Shown here piece by piece: positions 11,901 to 23,336 of a stretch of DNA of 64,000 bases; the first letter of the stretch is position 1, and the number at the start of each line of letters is the position of its first letter. Below the pieces are notes generated by a model. That model was not told where the DNA came from, did not search any database, and worked only from the letters and a program-made list of their open reading frames with translations. The stretch lies in contig WOGZ01000005.1 in assembly GCA_009733775.1 (NCBI GenBank), positions 264,560 to 328,559 of the forward strand, given 5' to 3'. Origin of the DNA: Alectoria sarmentosa (taxonomy: Eukaryota; Ascomycota; Lecanoromycetes; Lecanorales; Parmeliaceae). A program made the position numbers and the translations under genes.

Positions 11901-14727
11901 TATCGAGAACAAGATCATCAACGGAGAAGATAGCGAAGCATTATACAAGAAGGTTACCGTAGAGCCACGTGCCAACATTAAATACCAGTTTCCCGAATTG
12001 CCAGATTGGAAGAGTGATATCGAGCCTCTCAATGGTAATCTTAAGGGTATGGTCAATCTTGACAAGGTCATCGTCGTTACAGGTTTCTCTGAAGTTGGAC
12101 CGTGGGGCAACTCACGGACGAGATGGGAGATGGAGGCTTATGGTCAATTCTCACTCGAAGGCTGCGTTGAGATGGCCTGGATCATGGGCCTGATCCGAAA
12201 CCACAACGGCCCACTCAAAGGCAAATCATACTCAGGCTGGGTAGACGCCAAGACTGGCGACCCAGTAGACGACAAGGATATTAAAGGCAAATATGAAAAA
12301 CACGTCTTAGAGCATTCTGGTATTCGTCTGATTGAGCCCGAGCTCTTCAACGGCTACGATCCCAACAACAAGCAGCTTATGCAAGAAGTAGTGATTGAAG
12401 AAGACCTTGATCCTTTCGAGTCATCCAAGGAAACAGCCGAAGAATTTAAGCGGGAGCATGGTGACAAGGTCGAGGTCTTCGAAGTTGCAGAATCAGGAGA
12501 GTTCACAGTTCGCTTGAAGAAAGGAGCAACTCTATATATCCCCAAAGCACTCAAGTTTGATCGTCTCGTGGCTGGCCAAATCCCCACTGGTTGGAGCGCA
12601 AAGACCTATGGTATCCCGGACGACATCATCTCCCAAGTCGATCCCGTCACCCTCTATGTGCTCGTCTGCACTGCCGAATCCCTCCTTGCCTCCGGTATTA
12701 CCGACCCGTACGAATTTTACCAATACGTCCACATTTCAGAAGTCGGAAATTGTGTAGGTTCAGGTCTCGGTGGAACTACCGCTTTGCGTGGAATGTACAA
12801 AGACCGTTTCTTGGATAAGCCACTACAAAAGGATATCCTCCAAGAGTCCTTTATCAATACAATGAGCGCCTGGGTCAATATGCTGCTGCTCTCATCTACG
12901 GGTCCAATTAAGACGCCTGTTGGTGCATGTGCTACTGCGGTCGAATCACTCGATATTGGCTACGACACCATCGTCGAAGGGAAGGCTAGGGTCTGCTTCG
13001 TCGGTGGTTTCGATGATTTCCAAGAGGAAGGTTCCTACGAATTCGCCAATATGAAAGCCACCAGCAACGCCGAAGAAGAGTTTGCTCATGGGAGAACTCC
13101 GAAAGAGATGTCTCGTCCCACAACTACTACCCGCAATGGCTTCATGGAGTCTCAAGGATGTGGTATGCAGGTGATTATGAGTGCTCAACTTGCCTTGGAT
13201 ATGGGTGTCCCAATATACGGCATACTGGGTCTTACCGCCACTGCCACAGACAAGATTGGTCGATCCGTACCAGCTCCTGGCCAAGGTGTCTTGACCACAG
13301 CTCGTGAAACTCCGTCTAAATTCCCATCACCACTTCTCGATATCAAATACCGAAAGCGACAGCTCGATATGAGGAGAGCACAAATCAAGCAATGGCATGA
13401 ATCTGAGCTCATGTATTTACAAGACGAAGTCACAGCTATGAAATCACAGGGTGGCGAGTTCAACGAGTCAGAGTATATGCAAGATCGTGCTGCGCATATC
13501 GATCGGGAGGCCACTCGGCAAGAGAAGGAAGCAACCTTCAGCTTGGGTAACAACTTCTGGAAAGAAGATTCGCGGATTGCACCACTTCGAGGAGCACTCG
13601 CTACCTGGGGTCTAACGATCGATGATCTTGGTGTTGCGTCATTCCACGGAACCTCTACAGTCGCCAATGATAAGAACGAGTCCGATGTCATCTGCCAGCA
13701 AATGAAGCATCTCGGCCGGAAGAAGGGCAATGCTCTGCTGGGTATCTTTCAGAAGTATTTAACCGGACATCCGAAGGGTGCTGCTGGCGCCTGGATGTTT
13801 AATGGCTGCTTGCAAGTTCTCAACAGTGGTCTCGTACCTGGCAATCCAAACGCAGACAATGTGGACAAAGTTATGGAGAAGTTCGACTACATTGTCTACC
13901 CCAGCCGCTCCATCCAAACAGATGGTGTCAAAGCCTTCTCGGTCACCTCCTTCGGTTTTGGCCAAAAAGGCGCTCAGGCCATTGGCATCCATCCAAAATA
14001 CCTCTACGCTACCCTTGACCAAGCACAATTCCAAACCTACAAGCAAAAGGTTCAAGCACGACAGAAGCGCGCTTACCGATACTTCCACAATGGTCTCATC
14101 ACAAACACTATGTTCGTCGCCAAGACACACTCTCCGTACGCCGATGCACAACAAGGACAAGTCTTCCTTAACCCCAATGCGCGCGTGACCATGGACAAAA
14201 AATCCCATGAGCTCACGTATCCCATCACTCCTCACAAAGCTCACGATCCCAAAGTCGAACAGGCCCGAGAGATGGCTGAGTCTCTGATAAAAGCCAAGGC
14301 ATCGCAGAACTCGAAGGTCGGCGTCGACATCGAGAACGTGGAGGCTATCAATATCGAGAACGAGACCTTTATTGACCGCAATTTTACATCCGCTGAGCAG
14401 GCATATTGTCGGAAAGCAGGAAGTGCGCAAGCCAGCTTCGCAGGGAAGTGGAGCGCGAAGGAGGCCGTCTTCAAGAGCTTGGGCGTACCGAGCAGAGGGG
14501 CAGGAGCTGCCTTGAAGGATATTGAGGTTGGGAATGACGAGAATGGTGCACCCGTTGTTACAGTGAGTCTATACCCGAATGATCCGCCTAGGTACAAAAA
14601 GCTAATGAGCGTTCAGTTACACGGTGACGCCAAAGCTGCCGCCAACAAAGCTGGCGTGAAGGGCGTGGAAGTGAGCATCAGCCATAATGATGCCCAGGCC
14701 ATTGCTATTGCTGTTTCGAAGTTTTGA
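8994..14727 (+). CDS. fas2: Fatty acid synthase subunit alpha
   Basis: Alpha subunit of the fungal FAS complex. It carries the acyl carrier protein, ketoreductase, ketosynthase and phosphopantetheinyl transferase. Exons are 8994-9522 and 9584-14727, and the product is 1,890 aa. The 61-bp intron (9523-9583) has GTATGT, GCTAAT and CAG signals. N-terminal MTPEVEQELAHTLLVELLAY is the conserved start of this family. An Ala/Ser/Pro linker precedes the ACP, whose phosphopantetheine Ser179 (DLVGGKST) lies two codons after the exon junction. The KR nucleotide-binding motif GAGAGSIG is at 670-677. The KS active site is Cys1292 in GACATAVES. The C-terminal PPT domain has VGVDIENVE (Asp1758) and a WSAKEAVFK helix. 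All key catalytic residues I looked for are present. It pairs with the divergent beta gene. Confidence 0.97.
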
Positions 14728-15246
14728 TTGAGATATCTCTGGCAAGAGACATTCGTAGATTGTGCATATGAGGGGAGGCTTGGCTTGAAATCAAAAAGGT
14801 GTGCTGGCGTCGGTGTACCACCAAATCATTGCTTTACCTCTTTCTAGATAGCTGCTTTTGATATTGGCGAGAGGGGTTGTGCCGTTGTCAAAGACAGACA
14901 GATAACGCTGAATGTGCTTTATTGTAATGCTCTCACTTCAGATTCATGAACAGGTGACGTTGAGTGTTGTGATGCATTCGATTTACGGTAAGTTGTCTGC
15001 AGAGTGCTATTTACATCCCTGCATGAGTATCTCGCGCCGAGTCCATCATATCTCGCTTTATGAGAATTGCCATTGGATAAGGCTCTCAATCTATGACCAA
15101 TGCCTTAAGGATGCATATCCTGGTCTCCTAGCTAGCGTTAACCAACCCCTCCGGTAACAATAAGCACATGGTCCACACCATGCATGCTCCTCCCCTTACC
15201 TCCCTTCCGGTGGATCTCGCCGCCAACACGTCGCTTTATTCTCCCC
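14728..15246. other. Convergent intergenic region (FAS alpha / TFIIF-alpha)
   Basis: It holds the 3' ends of both flanking genes. I see no additional gene; open frames here are short and featureless. Confidence 0.6.
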
Positions 15247-17671
15247 TCACGGATCCACAGGCATCAGTTTCCGAGTCGTCTTATCGAACCTCGAATACTG
15301 CCTCATCAACGCCGTAAACCGCGTCTTCTGCTCCGGTGTCGCGACCGCTCCTTTGAAACAGGCGAGCAATTCGCCGACTGTGATGCCCGTGGGCGGGATC
15401 TTGGAGCGCACTTCCTCGCCGGTGGGGAAGGGGGCCGTTTGAATTTCGGCTGGTGGTGGGGGTGAGGGGCCTGGAAGGGGAGGAGTTTTAGCTGTACGGT
15501 TTGACTGTTTAGGGCCCGTGAGAGGAAGAGAGAGGGATGTGGAAACGGCGAATGTTCCAAAGGGGGGGGGTGCAAGGGGGAGAGCATGTGATAATGCGTT
15601 CGGAGAAAAGGAGAAATGGGAAATACCAGGACTTGCAGCGCGGCTTGTGCCTTGAGCGGGCTTTGCGCCATTGGTCAGATCTGGGCTTACAGCTCTGCTT
15701 CCCTGCGGTGACCCGTTCTTGCTCGACATGGTTAGCTTGAGCTTTTTCTTCCGGGTACCATCGCTCATGTCGCCGCCAGAGACAGCGTTGCCTTCCGAGT
15801 CGCTGCCGGAGCCGTGACGACGTTTGGCAGGGATCTTGGAGTCCTTGCCGGTGGGTATGGGTGGGGATCCTGGGCGGGAGGGTGCTTGGAGGGTTGAGGA
15901 TGATTGTGGTTGGGCGGTGGTGAGAGGGTGCTTCTTCTTTTGCTTCTTGCGAGTGGACTCATTGCCGCTTGCTTCCGAATTCAGAGGCGATCCGGCTCGC
16001 TTCTTGAGGTTGTTAGTGGAGGTAGATTGCTTGAGGGGGTCCGCGTGCTTGGAGGGGCGTCCAGAGGGAGTGTTGGTTCCGGAGGCGCCGGAGGACTTGG
16101 ATTTCTTCTTTTCCCTATCCGGAGTGTTTCTATTCTCGGTTTTCTTACGCTCTTCTTCTTTCTTAGCCTCCTCTTCCTTGAGGCGCTCAGTCTCTGTATC
16201 ATCAGACTCGCTCTGGAAGATTTGTCAGCGAATGAGCTAGAATTGCCAGCATGAAATATACCTGTGATGTATATGGATTGCCCGAGGAGTCAGAATCATA
16301 GACGTAGTTCTTTTCGCGCCTCTTGAGAGCCTTCTTGACGCTTTTTCCAAGCTTCTTCTGAGCTTCCTTTTCCTTTTTCTCCAACAACTCCTGCTTTTCA
16401 TACTCTTTCTCCTCCTTCAGGTCAAAGACATTTGCCTGCAATTGATCTTTTTTGATTCTGTCTTCGGCTTCCTTCGTGTCGTCGTCCTCTTCAAAAACCA
16501 TGTGCTCCTCGTCATCTGCGAAGCGATCTTCAATGAAGTCAAGGTCATCGGCGTCGGCGTTCTCCTGCTTGATTTTGGGGACTGCCGATCCGCTGCCTCC
16601 ACCACCCTTTTCCGACTTGACCAAGAACAGTTTGCTACCCGCTTTCTTGTTTTCCAGCTCAGTTTGCCTCTGCAGTCTTGCCTGCTCGGAGTCCATAAAC
16701 CACCGCGGCTCCTTGACCTTCTTGTTAAAGCGGGTTTCCGCTTCATCTATTGTCAAGGTCTTGAATTGATTCTTCTGAGTGAACTTATACCACTTCTGCA
16801 GAGGCACCACCCGGAATGCGCCATCTGGCCCTTGGTGCATCATGGCGTAGGTATCGGACAAGGCGGCTTCGTAGCTTCCCACCCAGGTGCTCTTGTTGTC
16901 AAAGTCCTCTAAATGCCATGGTAGAGCTTCTTCGTAGCGCAATTGGGACTGTTTCTTCTGCGCCTCTGTTTTGTCATTTCGATAGACCTGCTCTGTCTTC
17001 TTCTGGAAATTACCAAGCTTCTTTCCACCTCCCGTACTTGTAGCAGGCGCCACTAGAGCCATGTTTGCAGCGCGCTGGGCTTCTCTCTCAGCCCTTAAGA
17101 TGTTCTGTCTCTCTTTTTCCTTGTCATCTACGCCTTCTGTGCCGCCCATTACCTGATCCTCGCTCTTGACAGCTCCTCCGCCGGCTGGTGGTGCTCGAGG
17201 ATCCCTCCGATGTAATCTGACGGGACGCTCAAATTCATTGGTGTTTCGAGGATCGATATTCCTCTTGCTAGAGAACCGTGCGACGTGGTTCCTAAAGCCT
17301 TCCATCAAAGCTCTCTTTGTCATGACCAATGGATGGTCGCGGTATTCTCCGACGGGGCGAGATGTGAAGCTACTGGTAGTATTTTCTGAATGGTTCATAG
17401 GCGCAGGTGGCGGACGTGAGAATGCCGGGTTTGGCCTTCCAGAATGCTGGGGCATCGCTTGTGTCTGTCCAGGACCAGGAGCTCTAACACCGTTTGCATG
17501 TAGATTGGAAGGAGCGGTTGACTTGGTAGACTGCTGCGGCCGCGGCTTTTGTCTGGCTTTGGGTCGTACCATGGGGTCTGCCTGTGGTCTACGCTTTATA
17601 GGCCCTAGCACACCGTTAGGTGTTTGCCCTGGTGTACGCCCAGGCGTACGCTCAGCTGGTGAGGCGCTCAT
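15247..17671 (-). CDS. TFG1: Transcription initiation factor IIF, alpha subunit (RAP74/Tfg1)
   Basis: Large subunit of TFIIF, which escorts RNA polymerase II into the preinitiation complex and acts in start-site choice and elongation. Exons are 17671-16262 and 16212-15247, separated by a 49-bp intron (16213-16261). The product is 791 aa. After a basic, Pro-rich N-terminus the conserved dimerisation region begins near residue 95 with the YRDHPLVMTKRALMEGF stretch. It continues with SSKRNIDPRNTNEF, LPWHLEDFDNKSTWVGSYE and a WYKFTQKNQFKTL motif. The middle is strongly charged (acidic EDDD tracts, then Lys-rich) as in RAP74. Exon 2 is Ser/Pro/Lys-rich and ends in a C-terminal winged-helix-like segment (TGITVGELLACFKG to KLMPVDP) that in RAP74 contacts FCP1. 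The start Met follows upstream stops. Confident by family. Confidence 0.93.
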
Positions 17672-18263
17672 GATCGCAGTATTAATCGGAGTAGAGAAGG
17701 CGTTAGAGCCTTTTGTATTGGTAGGACGATGGTGGTGAGACGAGTTAAAAGTGTTGAAAGTAAGAGGTCGCCGCGACTGGAGCGCAGTAGCTGGTGATCT
17801 GAACCATGGGTTTGGGCAAGACTATGACAACGAAGAAAGAGTATGCCAACGGATATGCAAGAGAGCGCTTGCAGGAAGGTGTGCAGGTTGTGGATGTGGA
17901 TTGACGTTGTGAGTTGTCTTTATCCACTCATTCCTCCGGATTTCCCTTGCTCCTTGGCGGACACGCGGAGCAGATCAGCCCTACAAACGCTTTTTTAGCC
18001 AATGATCTACCCGCGCGGCTCTTTCAAGTGCAGAGCCGTGAGCGAGGTTCTCAATTGAAATTTAGAATTGGGCTTCCTAGATATTCTGATATGTATAGAA
18101 TTTTGAAGTGCAACAATTGCCAACAGGAACGATTAATGTCCCTGCTATTGATTAGGAATAGAGGAACTGGAAATGAAGAACACCTTTGTAGCTGCAACTC
18201 GCCAAGCGACCAACACCGAGATCAACCACAAATTTCTGGTATCTTGCCAACAAAACAGCAACC
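17672..18263. promoter_or_regulatory. Divergent promoter region (TFIIF-alpha / Cid1-type transferase)
   Basis: The 592 bp between two divergent start codons must contain both promoters. I see no clear TATA box or named operator and no gene-like frame. Confidence 0.6.
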
Positions 18264-20993
18264 ATGGCAGGCTCTACAACCAACGGATCTGGAAGGCGGC
18301 CTCGTGTTAACTTGCCCGTAATGCCTGCGCAGTGGGTAGCCGCCCCTCCAAACGGCTACTATCCAATTTCTGCTGAGCCAAATGCCATGTCTTTGAACAC
18401 CTACTTTCCCAGCCTGCCAGCAAGGCCTCAAGTCAACCTCCCCACGAGACAAAGCCATATCCTCCACCCTTCGAGTACACTGCAACCGGCGGCCACTAAC
18501 AATAATCTCGAGGGACATCTTCGAAGTATGATCCTTAGCAATGCTGTTCCGAACGGGCCCATGCCCCAACAGACCGTCCATAATTATGGCACCGATCAAC
18601 GCATTTCCAGGAGGCCAAACCAAGCCCAGAGACGCCAACAGACGGTACCATTGAATGCTGACATTCCGTCTGATGCTCCAGCCAATAGGCAATCTTCCAA
18701 TCGAATGTCTAGAGCACCGGATCCTACCCGGAATTTTCCACCAAGTCAAGGTCCAAATTTGCAGTCCCAACTTCCGTATTTGCAGAGTCTTACCACTCAG
18801 CCAGGCCAAACAGGCAACAAACAGAACCAAGGAGGCCATCTTATCCACTCACAGCGCCCATCTCCTGCTCATCATACGGGGTTCAACCCTCCAAATCAGG
18901 ATAACTTATCAGGGAACTTGCCTTACAATCGGCCACCGCCAACAAAGAGACAGCTATATAATCCTGGTCCCTATGGTATGCAACCACAACAAGCAGGCCG
19001 ATACCAGCACCAGCCCTCTCAGGCAAGTCCAGATAGACAGGTTGGTTACCTTGAAAGCTTGGCGCACTTTGAGATACTCAAGGCAGAAATTAGTCAGGAA
19101 GAGTTTCTAGAAAAGCAAGCATTGCGGCAATCTTTGGAACAGGTGTGCCGAAAAGCGGTCTCGGGGTATGAGATGCACAGAGATAGAGATGTAGCCTTTG
19201 TGCCTGAGAGTGTGGAACTGAGATGCTTCGGGAGTCTTAGCACAACGTTCGCTACGAAATCCTCTGATATGGATCTGGTCCTTGTATCTCCCATGTCAAA
19301 GCCAGAAACATCGTCGCCTGATTCAGATCTTCCAAGGCTCATCGAGAAGGCACTACTTGATCTAGGTTACGGCGCAAGATTCCTCACAAGGACAAGAGTC
19401 CCGATCATACGGTTTTGCGAGAAGCCGACGCTGGAACTAGCTAATCTACTGCTTGCAGAGCGCACCAAATATGAGAAGGAGAGGGATGCAGACCCGGACC
19501 CTCAAGTCCAAAAAATGCCGAAACGAAAAGAGAAGCGTCCAGAGAAGGCTGACACAATGGCTCCTCAGAACGGATCAAACGACGTGGCAGCCAACCGAGC
19601 AATTGTTGAGGTTGAAGGCCTGGACACCGCCAAACTTCATGATAATCAAGGCCACAATGCGTGTGAAAGCGCCAAATTATTGGGATCATCCCCATCGGAC
19701 ATTACTCAAGCAAACCCGGAAGTCACCCGTCAAACAAAGGGTGGAGAACAGTCCAAGAAGCCCATGGACGACCGGGAAGGTGATGACCCCACCCTGGCTG
19801 ACAAATCTGACGTGGAGCGAGTCCGTCTATACAAAATGGCGATTCAGGATGGATGGTACGAACAAGTAGAGAGACGAACTATAAAAGAATTCATTTCGAA
19901 GTTCGAGATGCATGGTATCCCGAAGCCTGAGATCACCCAACGCAATGATCCCCAAACCTCTAAAGGGCGTGATCCCATGTTCAATGACGATGGGCAGCTC
20001 AAGAAGGCCCGTGCTGCGCTTCAAAGCCTGCCAAATGTTCTTGGAAGATATCGCCCACCTCCGGCAGCCCACCCACTTGATTTCCCGAAGGAAGGGGTAG
20101 GGATCCAATGTGATATCAATTTCTCGAATCATTTAGCCCTACACAATTCTCATCTCCTGAAGTGCTACGCGTCTTGCGATCCAAGGGTTCGCCAAATGGT
20201 CCTCTTTGTCAAAGCATGGTCTAAGAAGCGCAAGATCAATACTCCATATCATGGTACACTTTCATCCTACGGCTATGTGCTCATGGTACTGCACTATCTT
20301 GTCAACGTTGCCAACCCGCCTGTTGTACCCAATCTCCAAGTTTCACAGCTGATTCTGCAAGATGAGATATCTCTTAAGGAAACTTCGCTGGAGGGGTATA
20401 ACATTCAGTTCTTCAGAAACGAAGAGAAAATTCTCGATCTCGCTCATCGAGGGCAACTCACCCTCAATCAGGAGCCTCTCGGATTATTGTTGCAGGGTTT
20501 CTTCCACTACTTCGCTCAGCAAGGTTACGGATCCCCTTCCGGTGGCTTCGCCTGGATTCAAGACGCCCTCTCTTTGCGCACAATTGGCGGTATCGTACCC
20601 AAACAGGCGAAAGGATGGACTGGTGCTAAAACAGAAACTGTCGACTTGAGTGGGCCGGGTCCCCAAAAGAAGGAAATTCGCCAGCGGTATTTGTTCGCCA
20701 TTGAAGATCCGTTCGAAACCGACCACAACATCGCACGAACAGTTGTACACAATGGCATCGTTGCCATACGGGACGAATTCCGAAGGGCATATACTTTGAT
20801 ACAAAACGCGGGTATCTTGTCTGGCAAGAGCCCTAGTGATTTTTTTGCTGAAGCTGAGGAAAAGGAAAATCTACAGTATCGACCCTTTGGTCCACGGCCT
20901 AGGAAGGATACGGCACCTGGACAGAATGGGGGTAAGAAGGGCATGGGACCTGGCTCGGGGCACAAAGAGGGGCCTGGTTCGACTACAGCGTAG
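18264..20993 (+). CDS. Cid1/Trf-type RNA nucleotidyltransferase with PAP-associated domain
   Basis: Predicted terminal nucleotidyltransferase adding U, A or mixed tails to RNA 3' ends. A single exon encodes 909 aa. The first ~270 residues are Pro/Gln/Asn-rich and low complexity. The palm motif reads FGSLSTTFATKSSDMDLVLV, with Gly323-Ser324 and metal-binding Asp335/Asp337. The third Asp is Asp617 in QCDINFSN. The segment VRQMVLFVKAWSKKRKIN, then SSYGYVLMVLHYL, is the conserved central domain. LGLLLQGFFHYFAQQGY and QKKEIRQRYLFAIEDPFETDHNIART form the PAP/25A-associated domain. About 280 residues separate Asp337 from Asp617, against roughly 55-60 in Cid1; much of that is a charged insert at about 410-530. 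Nucleotide specificity cannot be read from this. The closest described fungal proteins are CutA/CutB of Aspergillus. Confidence 0.88.
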   Translation: MAGSTTNGSGRRPRVNLPVMPAQWVAAPPNGYYPISAEPNAMSLNTYFPSLPARPQVNLPTRQSHILHPSSTLQPAATNNNLEGHLRSMILSNAVPNGPMPQQTVHNYGTDQRISRRPNQAQRRQQTVPLNADIPSDAPANRQSSNRMSRAPDPTRNFPPSQGPNLQSQLPYLQSLTTQPGQTGNKQNQGGHLIHSQRPSPAHHTGFNPPNQDNLSGNLPYNRPPPTKRQLYNPGPYGMQPQQAGRYQHQPSQASPDRQVGYLESLAHFEILKAEISQEEFLEKQALRQSLEQVCRKAVSGYEMHRDRDVAFVPESVELRCFGSLSTTFATKSSDMDLVLVSPMSKPETSSPDSDLPRLIEKALLDLGYGARFLTRTRVPIIRFCEKPTLELANLLLAERTKYEKERDADPDPQVQKMPKRKEKRPEKADTMAPQNGSNDVAANRAIVEVEGLDTAKLHDNQGHNACESAKLLGSSPSDITQANPEVTRQTKGGEQSKKPMDDREGDDPTLADKSDVERVRLYKMAIQDGWYEQVERRTIKEFISKFEMHGIPKPEITQRNDPQTSKGRDPMFNDDGQLKKARAALQSLPNVLGRYRPPPAAHPLDFPKEGVGIQCDINFSNHLALHNSHLLKCYASCDPRVRQMVLFVKAWSKKRKINTPYHGTLSSYGYVLMVLHYLVNVANPPVVPNLQVSQLILQDEISLKETSLEGYNIQFFRNEEKILDLAHRGQLTLNQEPLGLLLQGFFHYFAQQGYGSPSGGFAWIQDALSLRTIGGIVPKQAKGWTGAKTETVDLSGPGPQKKEIRQRYLFAIEDPFETDHNIARTVVHNGIVAIRDEFRRAYTLIQNAGILSGKSPSDFFAEAEEKENLQYRPFGPRPRKDTAPGQNGGKKGMGPGSGHKEGPGSTTA

Positions 20994-21174
20994 CACCTAA
21001 TAGGGTTTAATACCTCTAATGATAGTCCACCTATATAGCTAATGACTTGAATCTACTTTGATCGTATGGACAGTTGCCTAAGGAGCATGCAAATGTAGAC
21101 AAATTGCTTCTTCCATAGCTGCCTCTCCGCTTGGCATCAATTCAAAAATTTCAATCAAAAACACCTGACTTGCC

Positions 21175-22689
21175 ATGCCCACAGAACTCGAGGAGGTACT
21201 GTACCCTAGTCCTGTGCTGTTGCAACGGCTACTAATCTTATTGATGCTTCCAGCTCGTCGAATTTCTCCATCATGGCAATACTCGAATACGGCAGACCGG
21301 TGCGACCTCCAAACCACCTTTCCATCTTCCAACAATGGCACTCACTCTTTTCCAGCGGCGGAGAATCTCCTCCCATACTCCAAAACCCAACCAGCGATTT
21401 TCAAGGTCGCCCAGCTCAGACCAGTCAAAGATCTGAAGCTGCTGGTCAAGGACTACGCTGTGAGACCCCTACAAAGCCGATGACTGGGCCCTCGAGGAGA
21501 AGAGCACGCGCTGACGACTGGGAGCGAGAAGCCCATTGCGAAAAACGCCCTCACAATCCTCATCAACATCTCCAAGGATGAAGAGGTCCTCAAGCTTCTG
21601 GTCGAAGACGATGCTTTTCTCGAAACGCTACTCGGACGAATGACAGTATGTCAGTTGCCCTCTTCCTCCTCCTCTGCCCTCATTTATCCACTCTACATCC
21701 CTACGCCAACAATCACACTGACCCGTACCGCGTATACAGAATTCCAATGAACCGAACGCCGACCCTATATCAATGCTATTGGCCAACCTCTCCAAATCCC
21801 CTTCCATAATCCGGCTCGTCACTCTCACTCGGACAGTGGTACCCGCGCTTTCACCCTCAAAGCTAGCGATAACGCAGCTTCTTGAGCTGTTTAACAAAGG
21901 TGCCGACGGCGGGTATAATACCGAGGCGAGGTTTGATTATTTGGCGTGGTTTTTGGGCGATTTGGCCAAGGTACGCTCTTCCTCCCTTTTATCATTCAAG
22001 ATTGTGTGTATGACTGACTATTGGCGTGTGATTAGGATCCTGCTTTCGTCAACTATCTAACTACACCCCCACGACACACGTCCTTGGACCCGCTGACAAC
22101 CTTCCTCCCACATACCACATCCCTCTCTCCCATCCGTCGCCTCGGCACCGCCTCTCTCCTCAAAAACACCGCCCTCCTCCACGCCGATATACCCTACCTA
22201 CTCCAACCGGCCGCCTCCGTCCTTCCTCCCATCCTCCTGCCACTCTGCTCCCCGAACCAAGAGGCCTTGAGCGAAGAGGAGATGGACGGTTTGCCCGAGG
22301 TGTGCCAGTATTTGGGGGAGGAGCAGCATGCGCAGGAGAAGGACGTGAGGATTCTGAAGATCCATCTCGAGACGCTCTTTCTGCTGAGCACGCGGGGCGG
22401 GGTGGCTGGTGCACGGTTGGTCATGGAGAGCGGCACGTATCCGGTGATCAGGGAACTGCATCTGGAAGTCGAGGATGAAGGGGTGCGGAGGGGGTGTGAG
22501 AGACTGGTGGATGTGTTGATGGGTGATGAGGCGGTGGGGGGAAGTCATGAGGCTGTGGGAGGGGGGACGGGAGGGAAGGTGAATGTGAGGCCGGAGGATA
22601 TAGGGGGAGGGGCGGGGAGGATGGTTACGCAGGTAACGGATGGGGAGGATGAGGATGAGGACGATGATGAGATTGTGCCGATATTTTAG
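21175..22689 (+). CDS. HGH1: HGH1-family armadillo-like protein (eEF2 folding adaptor)
   Basis: Yeast Hgh1 hands elongation factor 2 to the TRiC and Hsp90 chaperones in the cytosol. I assembled six exons: 21175-21195, 21254-21299, 21356-21459, 21532-21645, 21740-21970 and 22036-22689. Introns are 58, 56, 72, 94 and 65 bp, and the first has a perfect TACTAAT branch point. The frames close exactly to 389 aa (yeast Hgh1 is 394 aa). The N-terminus reads MPTELEE-LVEFLHHGNTRIRQT, then AAENLLPYSK and KDLKLLVKDYA-PIAKNALTI. The middle (SMLLANLSKSPSIIRL, FNKGADGGYNTEARFDYLAW) and the end match the DUF383/DUF384 pattern of this family. The C-terminus ends in an acidic EDEDEDDDE tail. No single-frame read covers the N-terminal half, so unspliced callers would miss it. 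Confidence 0.9.
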
Positions 22690-23336
22690 ATGAGATCAAT
22701 GATGCAAGACCCATGCCATGATGTTCACACCCTTCACTCTACATTCATAAATCAGCGACTCCAGAAGCACGCTGTGACAGATACCAGCTACATTTCAAAA
22801 CCAGTTTCTTCATTCATCTACTTCAAATATTATTAATCATTAGATTCCCATCCATCTCCTTGCCCAGTACAGTACCATCCATCCATCCATCTAATACCAG
22901 GAACCTGAAATTCGAAAAACCAAGCAATGACCGTATATATAGTATTTCTTCTTCTCTTCCCAAGTATAGTACAAGGAAGGATAATCACACAAGCAAAGTT
23001 TCAAGGACAATCAAATAAGCAAAAGTTTCCAAGGACCCTCTCTCCCCTATTACATGCCCCATTATTATTCCCATTACCGTGTACTAGTACTAGTAGTACA
23101 TCGGCACGAGAACGAAATAAGTGAGCCCTGCAAAGCTTCTGCAAACGCTGGTTGGTCTTCACTGGGGATTTTTTGGCGGGTCTTTCTGACAACGATTTGG
23201 GGGCTGTGGATTAGACCACGAAGAGGCGGCACCTTCAGGCGAGAATGAGCTCGCACCTAGCTGTCGGCGAGGTGAACCGGTGTAAACAGGTCGGGTTCTT
23301 GTGATCTCTAATCCCAGCACAAAAGCCCTACACTCC
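22690..23336. other. Convergent intergenic region (HGH1 / OPT transporter)
   Basis: AT-rich 3' flank with short direct repeats (CCATCCAT at about 22,876-22,890) and a GTACTAGTAC palindrome at 23,081-23,090. No gene seen. Confidence 0.5.

Noticed and set aside
11475..12110. 211-codon minus-strand frame opposite FAS alpha
   Set aside because: Shadow of the KR/KS coding region; similar shadows at 13185-13730 and 13759-14430 rejected for the same reason.
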